Position numbers and translations under genes: made by a program. From the NCBI GenBank assembly GCA_022695795.1, contig MU404088.1:308577-372576 (forward strand): DNA of 64,000 nucleotides, read 5' to 3'. This document shows, one piece after another, positions 49,054 through 61,502 of this stretch (the first letter of the stretch is position 1; every line of letters begins with the position of its first letter). The notes beneath the pieces were generated by a model. The model made no database searches. It was not told where the DNA came from and saw only the letters and a list, made by a program, of their open reading frames with translations. This DNA is from Biscogniauxia marginata. Lineage: Eukaryota > Ascomycota > Sordariomycetes > Xylariales > Xylariaceae.

Positions 49054-52000
49054 TACAAATAAATTATTAAGGTATACTTTAAAAAAGAAAGAGAATTTCT
49101 AGAAATATATATAAACTTATAAAGAAATATCGAGTTACTTTTAATAAGCAAACCCGAGAATTATACCTTTTATTTAAAAATAATTTAAAACTTTAAAAGT
49201 TTTTAAATTAATAAAAAAACAGATTTAAACTATAAAAAAGCCCTCGAAAAAGAATTAAAGTTTTAATATATAAGGTTTTATATAAAGAATAAACCTTTTA
49301 CCCCTTACTACGTAAAAGGTAGTTAAAAAGATTATTTAAATAACGATTATTGGAAACACGCTCTTATAAAAGCCTAAGAATAGAAAGATATCTGGGCCGT
49401 AACGACTTAAAGAAACCCAAAAAAGAAGGAATATAGAAAACCAAAAAACGGCAAAGGCTCTTGCTAGTAAAGTAGCGAGAAGCCATAAATAACAAGTCTT
49501 TATACGAAGTCTAGTCGGGATTCGATAATACCATTATAACTAAAGTTAAGTATAATAAAAAGAAATATAAAGCCTTTATAAACTTAGAAATAAATAAAAG
49601 CTATGTTTTAGCCGAGATAACTTAAAAGAACAAAGTATTATAAATATATAAATAAAGTTTATATTAATTATAAAACTTTAAAAAATATATGTTTAATTAT
49701 AAAAATAATAAAGTGCTAAGAGAAATAGTTCTTCTTTTAGTGATTATTTAAAAACATTTTAAGTAAGTTATTTTTAATATTATATATATATTAAGTCACG
49801 ATATAATTCTAGAAATAAATTAGCTTAAAAAAAGCAATTTACGAATAAATTTCGAGATAAACACGCTTTATTAAGATTAAAATTAAGAGGAGTTAACTAT
49901 TACGAGTTACGAGATAAGTACCGTAAATAACTCTAGAAAAACGGATATAAAGATGAAACATATTGCCTATATAATTTAAATAACTAAACTTAAAAATCTA
50001 ACGAAAAAAGTACTACGTAAATACCTTTATTTTTATAAATTATTTAAAGATAAAACAAAAAAAGAATTATTAAAATATAATTAATAAGATCACTAGATTT
50101 ACTTTAAAGAAAGAAAACAGTTAAAATTATTCTTAATATATTTTATAAATTAAGAAAAATAAAAGGCATTATAAAAAGGAATTTAAAAAGATTTTAATAA
50201 AGGATATATTCAAGAATTAAAGTCCTCGTTAAAATACTTAGTAATTATAATACTAAAGATCGACAAAAACGGAAAATAACGTGTTAATAAAAAAAGAAAT
50301 CTAATATAACGATAAGTAATTAATTATCGACACTTTAATAAAAAAAATAAACACTCGTTACTATTAATAAAACTTATAAAAAGATAAATTAACAAGGCTT
50401 AAATCTTTATAACATTAAACCTTCGCGATAATTATTACATAATTAAAATGGCTAAAGGACATAAATAGTACACCGCCTTTTAAACGGTATATAAACATTA
50501 TAAATACAAAGTTATATTATTTAAACTTATTAATACACTTATTATATTTTAACATATAAATATAACGGTCTTTCGTAAATTTTTAAATAAATTTGTATTT
50601 GTTTATTTAAATAATATATTAATTTACTTAGAAAACGAAAAGAAACATAAAAAACATATAAAATAAGTATTAAAAGCCTTAAAAAAATAAACCTACTTAT
50701 CTATCTAATTAAAAGTAAATAACATATTAAAAAACTAGATTATTTAAGGTTTATAATAAGTTTAAAAGAAATCCATATTTAAAAGGGAAAAATAATAATA
50801 ATCAAGAATTAGCTAAAACCTAAAAGTGTTATAAACGTACGCGCATTTCTCGGCTTTATTAATTACGTTAAATAACTTATCTAAGATTTTAAGCGAATTA
50901 TTAAATTATTAACGAAATTAATTATCTTAATAAAAACAAGAGAAGCTTTCTATTTCATTAAAAAAGTTATAATTAATAAGGTTATATATAAATTTTTAAA
51001 CGAAAATAAAAAGAAACGACTAAAGATAAACGCCTTAAATTTCGCTATTAAAATAGTTTTAAAGTAACTAAAAAACAATAAAAAATGATACTTAGTCGCG
51101 TACCTATTTAAGGCACTATATAGTACCGAATTAAATTATTAGTAGTTATTAAAGCATTAAAAGAATAAGAATTATAACTTAGTAAAACCAAAAAACCTAT
51201 TAATATCTATTTAAATTATAAGAACTTTATATAATTCATAATAACATAAACGCTTAATTAAAGACATAAGCGTTAAATGATTTTCTTATTTAAGTTTAAT
51301 TTTAAAATCTATTATATTAAGAGAAAAGAAAACATTTAAATAGATCTTCTTAATAAAAAAAGAAACTATAAATCAAAAATCAACAAAAGAGATATTTAAA
51401 TGTTTAAATAATAAAATAACGGATTAGTTATATTAACTTATATACGAATTAACATAAAAAACTAGAAATAATATTTCAAGGAAAATTATAATTAAAAAGA
51501 AAAGTAATTATAATCTTAGCAAGAATCTAATAATGAACTTCTCTTGTACAAAGAAAAGATTTACGTACTAAAATAAATACAAGACAAATTCGTTAAAGAA
51601 TTCCACGAATATTCTCTACATAGTCATTAAAGAATTTTTAAAACGATAAAACGACTTCAAAAAAAATTCGATTTTCTAGAAATACGATAAATAATTAAAA
51701 GAATTATAAAGAATTACAACATTTATAATAAGGTTAAAACATCACGACATAAACCATATAAACTATTATAATTAACTTAAATACCTAATAAAGCGTGGTA
51801 TATAATTACATGGAATTTCGTAGTAAAACTTTTTAAGTTAAAAGATTTTATTATAAAAATACCTTATAACAATATATAAATAATTATTAATAAACTCACG
51901 AAATATACTTACTTCTTACCGTTTAACGAATTAAGCATAATAAAATAATTAGCCTTTAATTTCCTAAGAAAATACGTTAATAAATATAAACTATTAAAAC

Positions 52001-53516
52001 GCATTATTTTAAATAAAAACAAGTTATTCACTTTAAAGTTTTAAATTAGCTTAATAAAACGAATAAGAGTTAAATAAAAATTATTTATAACGTATCATCC
52101 TTAAACAAACGGACAAATAAAAAGATTAAATTAAATAATAAAACTATATTTACAAAACTATATTAATTAGGAAATAAATAACTAAGTAGAATTATTATTA
52201 ATAACTTAAATAATATATAACACTTCGGTTAACGAGAATATAAAGATATCACTACACAAGGCAGTGTACAAATAAAAAACGGAAATTTAAAAACAACTAA
52301 TCAAACTCATAAAAGTATTAAAAGTTAAAATAAAAGCCTCGAAAATAGAAGTACTATCCGAAAAAGTCTAAATAATACAACGATAACTATAAAAAGAATT
52401 ATAATTTATTTAAAATAAAATAACAAAGTATTATAACAAAAAAAGAATTAAAAGATTAATTCTTAAAAAAGGAAATATAATTTATTTACTTCGTTAATAA
52501 CAAAATATAATAACAAAAACGCCTTAAATTAAAATAAAACGGCTTAGTAAAAAACTTAAGTTTAAAAAGTTAAGACTATATAAAATCGAGAAAGTTATTT
52601 TAAAAGTTAATTATAAACTCTCGTTATTAAAAAGATCTAAAATATATCTTATATTTTATATTTCACTTTTAAAATTAATATTAAAAAATGTCTTATTAAA
52701 AAAACAACTAAAATTTAAAAAAAAACCCTAATAAATACGAAATTAAAAAGATATTAAATTTAAAATTAATTAATAATTAATTATAATATTTTATTAAGTG
52801 AAAAAGTTATTTACCCGAAAAAAATACGTAAGAATTACTTAGGCATTTAAAAAACCTAATAATTAAGCTTATTAAGTTTTATCGTTAAAACCCGGATCGG
52901 CCGGGAAGACCTAAAAATCCAATTAAGACCAGTCGAAAAAGGGGAAAGCCTTTAAAGTAAGCACACCTTACTCGAGTTTAAACTGACATAGCGGTTCCTT
53001 TATACGTTATTATTTTATAATAAAACGCCTTTACTTCGCCTTTTCACGCTTTACACGTTTTAGTTCCTTAATAAAATTAAGGTCTCGAGTAATTATTTTT
53101 TATAACTTTTTAAATTATAAACGCTTTTAAATGTGAAAGTAACAGGCCTTATTTATAATAACCTTAATAATAATATTAATCTTCTTTAATTTTAATAACA
53201 CTTTTCTTTATAATACTAAAAACATTATAACGATTAAAATCCTCGAAAATAATACACTCCTTTTTAATATGCTTATAATATAAATAAGTTATTTCTTTTT
53301 TATCGTTAAAAATAACGAAATTCATAAAAATAAACTTATTTTTAATCGATTTCTTAATATGACGCAAAACGCGGGAATTTTCTTTACGATTTTTATTAAT
53401 ATAATAAGATATAATAAAATAAGTTAAAAAAGATTTAAGGTTTTTAATAAATAAAAAAAAGGTTTAATAAACCCTTTTTTATTTTTAGGACGAAGATTCT
53501 CAAAAAGGAAAAATAA
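49054..53516 (+). pseudogene. pol of element 4/6: RT, RNase H, integrase, chromodomain
   Basis: It resumes the frame broken at 41533. RT lies near 50500-50720 and includes the stretch missing from element 1. The integrase HHCC region is near 51590-51760 and the core near 51800. The uninterrupted integrase tail lies at 52205-52265. A purine tract (AAAAAGGAAAAATAA) precedes the LTR at 53517. Confidence 0.8.
52850..53367 (-). pseudogene. Antisense ORF of element 6, with Cys-type N-terminal region
   Basis: A 63-codon open stretch (53367-53176) reads MRHIKKSIKNK, then YYKHIKKECIIF and FNRYNVFS, with Tyr and Cys placed as a mutated set of Cys pairs (TGY to TAY). Further down the strand lie KAFPFFDW and FPADPGFND, the conserved C-terminal motif. 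The coiled-coil region is more decayed than in the other copies. This copy suggests the intact protein had a small Cys-rich N-terminal domain. Confidence 0.5.
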
Positions 53517-53916
53517 TATTACGACTATTAAAACATTAAACACGTGTAAATCACGTAATTACGAATAATAAATAATGAATTAAAAATATGCGATTTATTA
53601 TTTAATAAATAATAAATAGTAAATTAAAAATGTGCGATTTACTATTTACTTTATTTATATAAAAAGAAAATTAAATATAAAAAAAATAGAATTTCCTTTA
53701 TTTCTAGTTATTTATTCTAGCTTTTTAGCTATTAATTTAAAACTATAATCACTTTTTAATATTATAATAAAAGTACCTTAAAATCTCTTTAATGAACAAA
53801 ACATTATAAATCACTTAAACTAATCTTAACTTATTATTACCTTTAAATCAAGAAAACCTAGTACGTACTCACCTGTGAAGTCAGCTAATTAGGAATATAT
53901 AAAGAGGTTCGTCATA
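53517..53916 (+). repeat. 3' LTR of element 6 (unmatched LTR)
   Basis: 400 bp, TATTACGACTATT to GTTCGTCATA. Its U3 differs from every other LTR here and contains two copies of an ATGCGATTTA/GTGCGATTTA segment (53590-53650). No partner 5' LTR exists in the window. It is followed directly by element 4 RT sequence. Confidence 0.8.
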
Positions 53917-56695
53917 ATAACATATTAAAAAACTAAATTATTTAAGGTTTATAATAAGTTTAGAAAAAATCCATATTTAAAAAGGAAAAATAATAATAAT
54001 TAAGGATTAGCTAGAACTTAAAAGTGTTATAAACATATATATATTTCTTAGCTTTATTAATTACGTTAAATAATTCATTTAAAATTTCGGGCGAATCGTT
54101 AAACTATTAATAAAATTAACTATTTTAATAAAAACAAAAAAAGCTTTTTATTTCACTAAAAAAGCTAAATAGGCTTTTTAATAACTAAAAAAAGTTATAA
54201 TTAATAAGGTTATATATAAACTTTTAAACGAAAACAAAAAAAACGACTAAAAATAAATGCTTTAAATTTCGTTATCGAAGTAGTTTTATAGCAATTAAAA
54301 ATAATAAAAAATAATACTTAATCGCGTACTTATTTAAAACACTATATAGTGTTAAATTAAACTATTAAATTTATAATAAAGAACTATTAATAATTATTAA
54401 AACACTAAAAAATAAAAATTATAGCTTAATAAAACTAAGAAACTTATTAATATTTATTTAAATCATAAGAACCTTATACGATTTATAATAACTTAAACGT
54501 TTAATTAAAAACATAAACATTAAATGATTTTTTTATTTAAATTCAATTTTAAAATCCATTATATTAAGGGAAAAGAAAATATCTAAATAAATCTTCTTAG
54601 TAAAAGAGAAAACTATAAATCGAAAGTTAATAAAAGAAATATCTAGATATTTAAATAATAAAATAATAAATTAGTTATATTAGTTTACATACAAATTAAT
54701 ATAAAAAACTAAAAATAACGTTTTAAAAAAAGTTATAATTAAAAGGAAAAACAATTATAGTTTTAATAAGAATTTAATAACGAACTTCTTTTATATAAAG
54801 AAAAAGTTTACGTATTAAAACGAATATAAAACGAATTTATTAAGGAATTTCACGAACACCTTTTATATAGTTACCAGGGAATTTTTAGAACGTTAAAACG
54901 GTTATAAAAGGAATTCGACTTTTTAAAAATAAAATAAATAATTAAAAGAATTATAAAAAGTTATAACATTTATAATAAAATTAAAACATTATAATATAAA
55001 CCATATAAATTATTATAACTAACTTAAATACCTAAAAAAGCATAACACACGATTATATAAGATTTTATAGTAAAATTCTTTAAATCAAAAAATCTTATTA
55101 TAAAAGTACCTTATAATAATATATAGATAATTATTAATAAACTCACGAAATATATCTACTTTTTATTATTTAATGAGTTAAGTATAATAAAATAATTAGC
55201 TTTTAATTTCTTAAAAAAGTACGTTAATAAACATAGATTATTAAAACGTATTATTTTAAATAAAGACAAGTTATTTACGTTAAAGTTTTAAATTAGTTTA
55301 ATAAAACGAATAAAAGTTAAATAAATAAATAAAAAAATTAAACTAAATAATAAAACAATATTTACGAAGCTATATTAATTAAGAAATAAATAACTAAATA
55401 GAACTATTATTAATAACTTAAATAATATATAACATTTCGGTTAACGAAAACATAAAGATGTCATTATACAAAGTAGTATATAGTTAAAAAGCAGAAATCT
55501 AAAAACAACTAATTAAACTTATAAAAGCACTAAAAATCGAAATAAAAGCCTTAAAAATAGAAGTATTATCCGAAAAAGTCTAGGTAGTATAATTACGGTT
55601 ATAAAAAGAATTATAATTTATTTATTATGATAACGATAAAATATATCGGTAAAAACTCCGCAAATTAAAACAAAACGACCTAGTAAAAAGCTCGATTTTA
55701 AGAAATTAAAACCTTACGACATTAAAAAAGTTATTTTAAGTGTTAATTATAAATTAAAACTATTAAAGGAATTTAAAATACATTTAATATTTTATATATT
55801 ACTACTAAAACCAGCATTAAAAAACGCCTCGTTAAAAACCCGGAATAAGATTAAAAAAACTAAATAAATATAAAGTAAAAAAGATTTTAAACTTAAAAAG
55901 GGTTAATAATTAATTATAATAATTAATTAAATAGAAAAAATACTTATTAAAAAATTACATGAGAATTACTTAAGTATTTAATAAACTCGAAAGAAATGCT
56001 TAATAAGTTTTATCGGTAAAACTCGGATTAATTAAAAAGGCCTAAAATTCGGGATTTTAGCTTAAAAAAATAAGTTAAAAAGAGAATAGCTTTAAAAGTA
56101 ACTCTAGCTTATTTAACTAGAAATTATTATTTAATTTAAAGGCGTTTTTATTTCTCTTTTAAACGTTTTTACTTTTTTAATTCGTTTAAATTCTAAAAAT
56201 TACGTTATAACATTTTTAGGCTTTTCTTTTAAATAAAATCGCGTTAATAATATAAACGAAATATATAAATAATAAATTTATAAATCTCTCTTTATAACCG
56301 AGAGATTTCCTCTTAACGGTGAATAAAAATTGACTTTATTTAACACTTCTAAAAAAGGAGTCGCTTCTCTTTTAAGTCCAAGTAATTAAAGAAATCTAGA
56401 GGTATTTTAAAACCATTATATAGGCCTTTTTAATAAACATACTCGTTATATTTTAATAACTCCTTAGGCGTTATAATACATAATAAGGTATACTTAAAAT
56501 AATAAAAACAAGGCATGATATCAATATTTACTCCGTAATAATTAATTCGTTATATAAAACTCTCGCGCTCTTTTCTTTAACTTAAACGCTAACGCTTAAT
56601 AATATAATTATTAAACATAATAAAATTATAAAGAAAAAAAATTAACTTATTAGAAATAATTTTTAAGAATAAAGATTTTAAAAAGAGAAAAATAA
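53917..56695 (+). pseudogene. Second pol 3' half: remainder of element 4
   Basis: It begins at the same RT position as 50716 and repeats the later RT, RNase H, integrase and chromodomain sequence through to a purine tract before 56696. A stretch near 55320, between integrase segments, is shortened relative to 52080-52130. Confidence 0.8.
55970..56213 (-). pseudogene. Antisense coiled-coil ORF of element 4
   Basis: Minus-strand relic from a start equivalent to the other copies (56213) to TAA at 55970-55972. Two heptad units and a mutated C-terminal motif are visible. Function unknown. Confidence 0.5.
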
Positions 56696-57157
56696 TATTA
56701 TGAATTATAAAATTAAAAGAGTTCTTTATTAAGGTGTCGAGATACGAACCAAGAATAATTAAATTAATCGGTTTAATTTTTAATTATAATTTAATATTAC
56801 GTAATTAAATTCCTATTACTTTAAAAATCCAAGAAAATCTAACAAGTTAAATTTTTATAAATAAAAAGATTTAACGGTATTTAATATATTAAAGTAAGGA
56901 GTATAAAGAATAAAAAACAAGTATAAAAAGGGCAGGATTTTTTATATAATTAATTTCTCGTTTTTTAGCTATTAATTTAAGATTATAATCACTCCTTAAT
57001 ATTATAATAAGAGTACCTTAAAATCTCTTTAACGAATAAGACATTATAAATCTCTTGAATTAACCTTAATTCATTATTACCTTTAAAACAAGAAAAATCT
57101 AGTATGTATTTACTTATAAAGTTAATTAACTAGGAACATATAAGGAGGTTCGTCACA
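56696..57157 (+). repeat. 3' LTR of element 4
   Basis: 462 bp, TATTATGAATTATAAAATT to GTTCGTCACA. It is the mutated partner of 38919-39338 and is followed by the TATAA duplication. Confidence 0.85.
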
Positions 57158-57222
57158 TATAAGAAACTATTTCGTTTACGAGCTTATTTCATTTACTTGC
57201 TTATATAGTACGTTATAGTTTT

Positions 57223-58236
57223 AAATTTTTATTTATTTATATAAAAATAAAATTTTATAATTAATTATTATTATTATTTAAATCGTTTTTTTAGTTTTAT
57301 ACTTTAAAAACTAAATACTTTTTTTATATTTTTCGAGTTAATATCACGGTAGCGCAGGGGGGTTCAAGACAATGCTTGATTTCCTGGTCTATTAACGAAA
57401 ATACTAAAGGTAAAGAAGAAGGAAAATCTAGAATGGTCGCCAGGGCCATTCTAGCAGCTAAATACATTTCAGGCTTTGCTTTGACCTTATTGTTCTGTAG
57501 TGAATACAATGGCGGGGTGCTTGCCTGTTGTCCTGTTACCATGCCAAGCCGTGACATAGCCTTGAAAAATATATTAATCGGGCGAGGTAATTGTAGAGGG
57601 GATTGATAGCTGTTTTGTAAAAAAGGTGGCCACATGTGCCACATGACGATCATGAAGGCCGCCGGTACAGGGAGTTTCCACGCATTCGGGGAAGTAGAAA
57701 CAATCCTTTTCCAAGTTTATGAGTCGATGATACGCTCTTAGATTGTTTTGTGAGTGTTCCGACGTGTCAGGACCAAGCAATTGTCCAGAGGTTTAGATAT
57801 GCCGCTACTTCAAGTCGAATGACATGTTTACTCGAGCTTCCGTTACCTTCACGTCATGGAATTTACTGTGTGAGCAGATACTAACACACGCAGGGAAATC
57901 GGCCGGAGTCGTGACCTTGTTGAGCTTGGTATCTGGTTATCTTCATCCGGTTGAAAGGAGTGACTTCGTTGTTTCATTACTTTGTATCCCTTCAAAGGGT
58001 TCTAGTGGTTTACATACATGTATGAGAAGAAGTTCTAGAAGCTGTATTCATAATCTTTGTCACAATCTCGTGATAGCTTCACTAAAAACCCTGTTTTTCC
58101 TGACACGGATGATCAATCTAGACCTAGAGGCTATCTGGAGTTACTGCGATGAGACTGATGAAATGACTGGTTAAGAGTAGGAAAACCTGTCTTATTGCTA
58201 GTTCATGTTTCTTGATACATCATTCATTGCTATTAT
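57223..58236. other. Edge of AT-rich block and gene-free start of island 2
   Basis: AT-rich to about 57345, where composition changes abruptly at TATCACGGTAGCGCAGG. After that it is near-normal but no gene is convincing: frames of 109 (minus) and 116 codons (plus) lack recognisable domains. 57262-57333 repeats 2846-2915 in inverted orientation. Confidence 0.5.
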
Positions 58237-58955
58237 CTAAATCCCTGCTATCACAGGCTTCATCGGCCTCGGCACACTCTCTCCACCACGTCGGCCAATA
58301 TTTGGTCGCTTCTTGATCTCCCGGCTCTCTTCGCTCTTCAATCGCTTTGCGAGTATCTCGGGGTCAAAGTCTACTCCAATCGGATTCTCGGCAAACTCAG
58401 GACCTGCCATGTAGGCATTGCCCTCCTCCGCCGTGTCGAAGTTGTCAACCTGCGTTTCAATACAGTTAAGACTTATTCTATGTCTAAATAACTAGCGAAA
58501 AAGAAGCACAAAGGTGACAACATAATCGATTGAATAGCTCCACTACTAACCTGCATTTCAATCTTGTTCCCATCTGGGTCTTGATAGTACATGCTGGTCG
58601 TGGGGCCGTGGTTGACACACCAGAAAGGGATGATGCCTCGCATCTTTCGTTGCTGGTATGCTTGAACAAGGTCGTCTAAGCTATTGAAAGCGAAGGCAAT
58701 ATGATCCATTCCGACAGTCACGTCTCCTTTTTCTCTCTCTTTCAAGCCTGGAAACTTTATGATTGCGAGGCGGTGATGCTCTTCGTCGTAGGAGAGAAAT
58801 GCTGCTCTTTTGTTCTCGAACGATTTACGAGCGCCAAGAAACTCTTCATAGAATGCAACCATGGGCTCGAGGTTAAGTGTTCTCAATACCACATGAGCGA
58901 GTTTGGCTGGTGCGATAACCTTGCCGGAGACAGTGTTTTGGCCATCGGTAGACAT
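58237..58955 (-). CDS. VOC-superfamily (glyoxalase / extradiol dioxygenase-like) protein
   Basis: Exons 58955-58551 and 58449-58237 join in frame (intron 58450-58550, GTTAGT...CGCAG, 101 bp) to 205 residues. The fold is one paired beta-alpha-beta module with three metal ligands in the expected places: His21 (KLAHVVLRT), His85 (GMDHIAFAF) and Glu133 (DPDGNKIEMQ). Such a 2-His-1-Glu site binds Fe(II) or another divalent metal in type I extradiol dioxygenases and relatives. The second exon encodes a tail (VDNFDTAEEG...FAENPIG...KKRPNIGRR) common in fungal proteins annotated as biphenyl-diol dioxygenase-like. Without splicing the frame ends prematurely after MQV. Cytosolic, no signal peptide. It could open or rearrange a catechol or polyketide intermediate, but the substrate is unknown. 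Confidence 0.88.
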
Positions 58956-60143
58956 GATGAATGGTCTTACTAAGTAAATGAGAATGCTATTCCTGATTTT
59001 GGTCGCGGAATATGAAGGATACGCTGCAGAACCAAAGCGGCAATAAACTTATTCATGTATGTTCTGCTATCGGGGTTAATATCCCTACACTTCGGTGCCA
59101 TGATAACCACCCGATGCTTCCATTTACGGACTCTTGACTATAGAAAGAGTAAAAATCACAAATATCCCATATACGATATGCACAACAAAAGACTCAACCG
59201 TAGCAAGACCAACAATTGCCCGATGCCCTATATTTGCATAAGCTCCACTACGTACATAAGTCACCGTATGCAGAGCCCCGCGATTTAGGCAATTGGCTGA
59301 CTCGAGCCCTCTCGGCGTATTTTTGAAGTAAAGGGGGTTTGACCCGGGTTAGATTGGCCAATCAACCTATGTATAATGCTACATCCGAAGCAGCACCTAG
59401 TCGAATCATTCTTACAATACTGTCAAGAAACAACTGAGCCGAAAAAGTGCTTAATGTGATAGGCGACGTAACATTGAAGCCTCTATTCTTCGCAAGTTAC
59501 GACGGGTTGTCTCACTCTGAACGGCCACAGGGCCAGGGAATTAAAAATAAATCCAATCCGTAAATACCTAACTTTCCAAGTGCTCGTTTATCCGCCCTAC
59601 TTAGCCGTAGCAACTTGCGGACTTATTCGACAACTTCTTCAGACTTCTCCATAGATCTTGAAGAGTTGGTATTTCTCCATCAAGATCATACATAGGAACT
59701 CAAACGGGAAGAACTTTAACGACATGAGTAAATAGTAAAGGTCAAACTGTATCCTACAGAGGGTGACACCAGAAATATTTTGTGTCCTTTAGGTTTAGCA
59801 GAGACTATTATATATATAATTCCCTCGATATATTGCATCATGACGGACCAGGCCAACTGTTCACAAAATGTTATCGTTTATCAAATGAATGCTTACTCAA
59901 GGGATATGTCCAATGAGCTGTACTACTTTACATGGCCTTTTCTGGACCATTGTCTGCTATCCAAGTACATGGTAAAGTCATGTTGCCCAGACGGCAGCTG
60001 ATTGCCCAGCTTTCAAGCAGGCGCACCTTCGTTTAAATTATCATTTCTTGGCGCTCACAGTTAGTGAGGATGCTGCTCTCGTCAGCTAACAACCAGCCAA
60101 ACCTGACCAAAAGACCAAAGCCCAATATCTCACGATCCTTGCT
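58956..60143. other. Intergenic stretch, no gene recognised
   Basis: Near-normal composition, holding the presumed promoter of the VOC gene at its left end. A double CCAAT-type site (ATTGGCCAATCA) lies near 59353. Frames of 73-77 codons have no recognisable content. Confidence 0.5.
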
Positions 60144-61350
60144 ATGGCTTCTCAGCCTGGAGCTGCTGCCGCTGCTGCGACTCCTCCCTCCAGAGGTAAT
60201 ACAGTACAGCGGGATACTCACGAACGAAACGCAGCTCCGCTGAGTAAACTAACAACTCCTACGAAACTACTCCTGAAGCGCAAAGTTCGTTACGATGGCC
60301 CCCCTCCCATCCCGATTATTTTCCCAGGAAGGGAGTATGATAACAACACCGCCACCATCAACAATACTACTTACTAGCAAAGCAGCATTCACCTTCATCA
60401 ACCTCCCGGGACGGCCTAACGGCCTTAACGCCTCGCCACACGTTAGCCCTGCGAGGGACTCAGCCATACACGCCCTCTACCAAATAGTAGATAAGCGCCG
60501 TAGCAAAGAGAAGACCTAAACCGATGTTGTTACACTTATTGCCAACTCTCTTGATAACGTCGTCCCTGTCGTGTCAAAGGACCCAGACCAGCTGCACTAC
60601 GCTCAACAGATAGCCAAAAGCTTCGCCAAGTTCCTTCGAACGAGCGTATTCGTGGACGGTCAAGCACAAGAACCGGTAATACCGAGGCCCCAGCCTGGCG
60701 TAGAAATTTCAAATGCAACGCCCACGGAATTCCAACCGGATTTTCTATCCGATCAAAGAACAGAGATGCCTAAAAAAAAGATCCTAGCACAACGTACAAC
60801 ATTAAGCTAGATCATAAAGGCGTATGAAATAGAGCTACCAATCAAATGGTACACTTACGCCCTCCCGAACTTAGCTACAGCACAGGAGCAAAACTGACCT
60901 TTAAGGAATCAAAGGGGATTCGGAGACTATTCTAGAGGGATACGGGGCTTTATAGGGGTTGGAGAGGGGCCCCTAGCTGGTACTCTGGCAAATATCTTCT
61001 AAGTCCACGTCTCATATCGGGAAGCTGAACAATAGAGTCATTTTACTAGGGCCACATTAAATCCAATATAATTTAAGTCGGACCTCTGCCAGACCTAACC
61101 GGGCAGTCAAGACAATCTAGACGTTACCACTGTATCAGCCTTGTCCCGGGGAGCCCAAAAGTTGGTTGTATCCGCTGTGGAGGCGTGGCTTACCCTATTG
61201 AGAGACGATCCCCACGATAAATACAATCATTATCAAGTCTCAGTTCCGATGGCAAGGCTGAAGTTCCCAAGCAACATCATCTTGTCTAACTTAGAGGCAA
61301 TTAGATCAGCCGGAGCAGTGCTATTCATCTGCGAGCTGACATCAATGTGA
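60144..61350 (+). pseudogene. Decayed coding sequence of unknown origin
   Basis: ATG 60144 opens an Ala/Pro-rich start (MASQPGAAAAAATPPS). After about 60300 the plausible frame shifts by one and continues, with stops at 60517, 60808 and several up to 61140, then opens again at 61141-61350 in the same shifted frame. Pieces look protein-like (KDPDQLHYAQQIAKSFAKF; MARLKFPSNIILSNLEAIRS). The normal base composition argues against RIP as the cause of decay. It may derive from a retroelement gag-like gene or a host gene; I recognise neither. Confidence 0.4.
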
Positions 61351-61502
61351 AAGCCTCAGCATCTAGATCGCCTCCCCTCCCAACCCTCCACACCTGCTGC
61401 CGGGGGTTGCGTGTATCGCTCATCGAGGAGCGGACTGCCCCTTTAAGTTATCCGCAACTTCCACCCATCCAAAAGCGCGGGCCGTCGTGATCCCTGCTCT
61501 TG
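61351..61502. other. Short gap between relic and regulator gene
   Basis: Presumed 3' UTR of the regulator; no feature seen. Confidence 0.4.

Larger units (their letters stand above)
38919..57157 (+). mobile_element. Element 4: Ty3/Gypsy chromovirus, composite with elements 5 and 6
   Basis: It is flanked by TATAG (38914-38918) and TATAA (57158-57162), one RIP change apart. The 5' LTR (38919-39338) and 3' LTR (56696-57157) share a distinctive U3. Without element 5 it is about 10.7 kb, too long for one element. 38919-53916 without element 5 is about 7.48 kb and ends in a different LTR; then 3.24 kb of pol and the proper 3' LTR follow. This suggests that a sixth element inserted into its RT and later recombined with it. 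Confidence 0.82.
38497..57222. mobile_element. Fold-back (MITE-like) element split by Gypsy element 4
   Basis: The left arm (about 38511-38700) and right arm (38790-38918 plus 57163-57217) are inverted repeats of nearly 200 bp around a centre of about 100 bp. They match closely and differ mostly by C/T changes. Ends read TAACGTACCACACAAGCG (left) and the mutated equivalent GCTTATATAGTACGTTA (right). The uninterrupted element would be about 460 bp. Element 4 inserted in the right arm at TATAG. No coding capacity, so it is non-autonomous. Confidence 0.75.

Noticed and set aside
57345..57375. tRNA-like GGTTCAAGAC after TAGCGCAGG
   Set aside because: The T-loop consensus is not met and no acceptor or anticodon stems can be folded around it.
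57324..57653. 109-codon minus-strand frame at the start of island 2
   Set aside because: Crosses the composition border, no domain, no supporting splice or neighbour context.
57824..58174. 116-codon plus-strand frame
   Set aside because: Ser/Leu-rich with no recognisable motif; considered chance.
58473..58955. VOC protein as a single 160-residue frame
   Set aside because: The last 25 residues are intron; splicing at 58550/58450 gives the family-typical tail.
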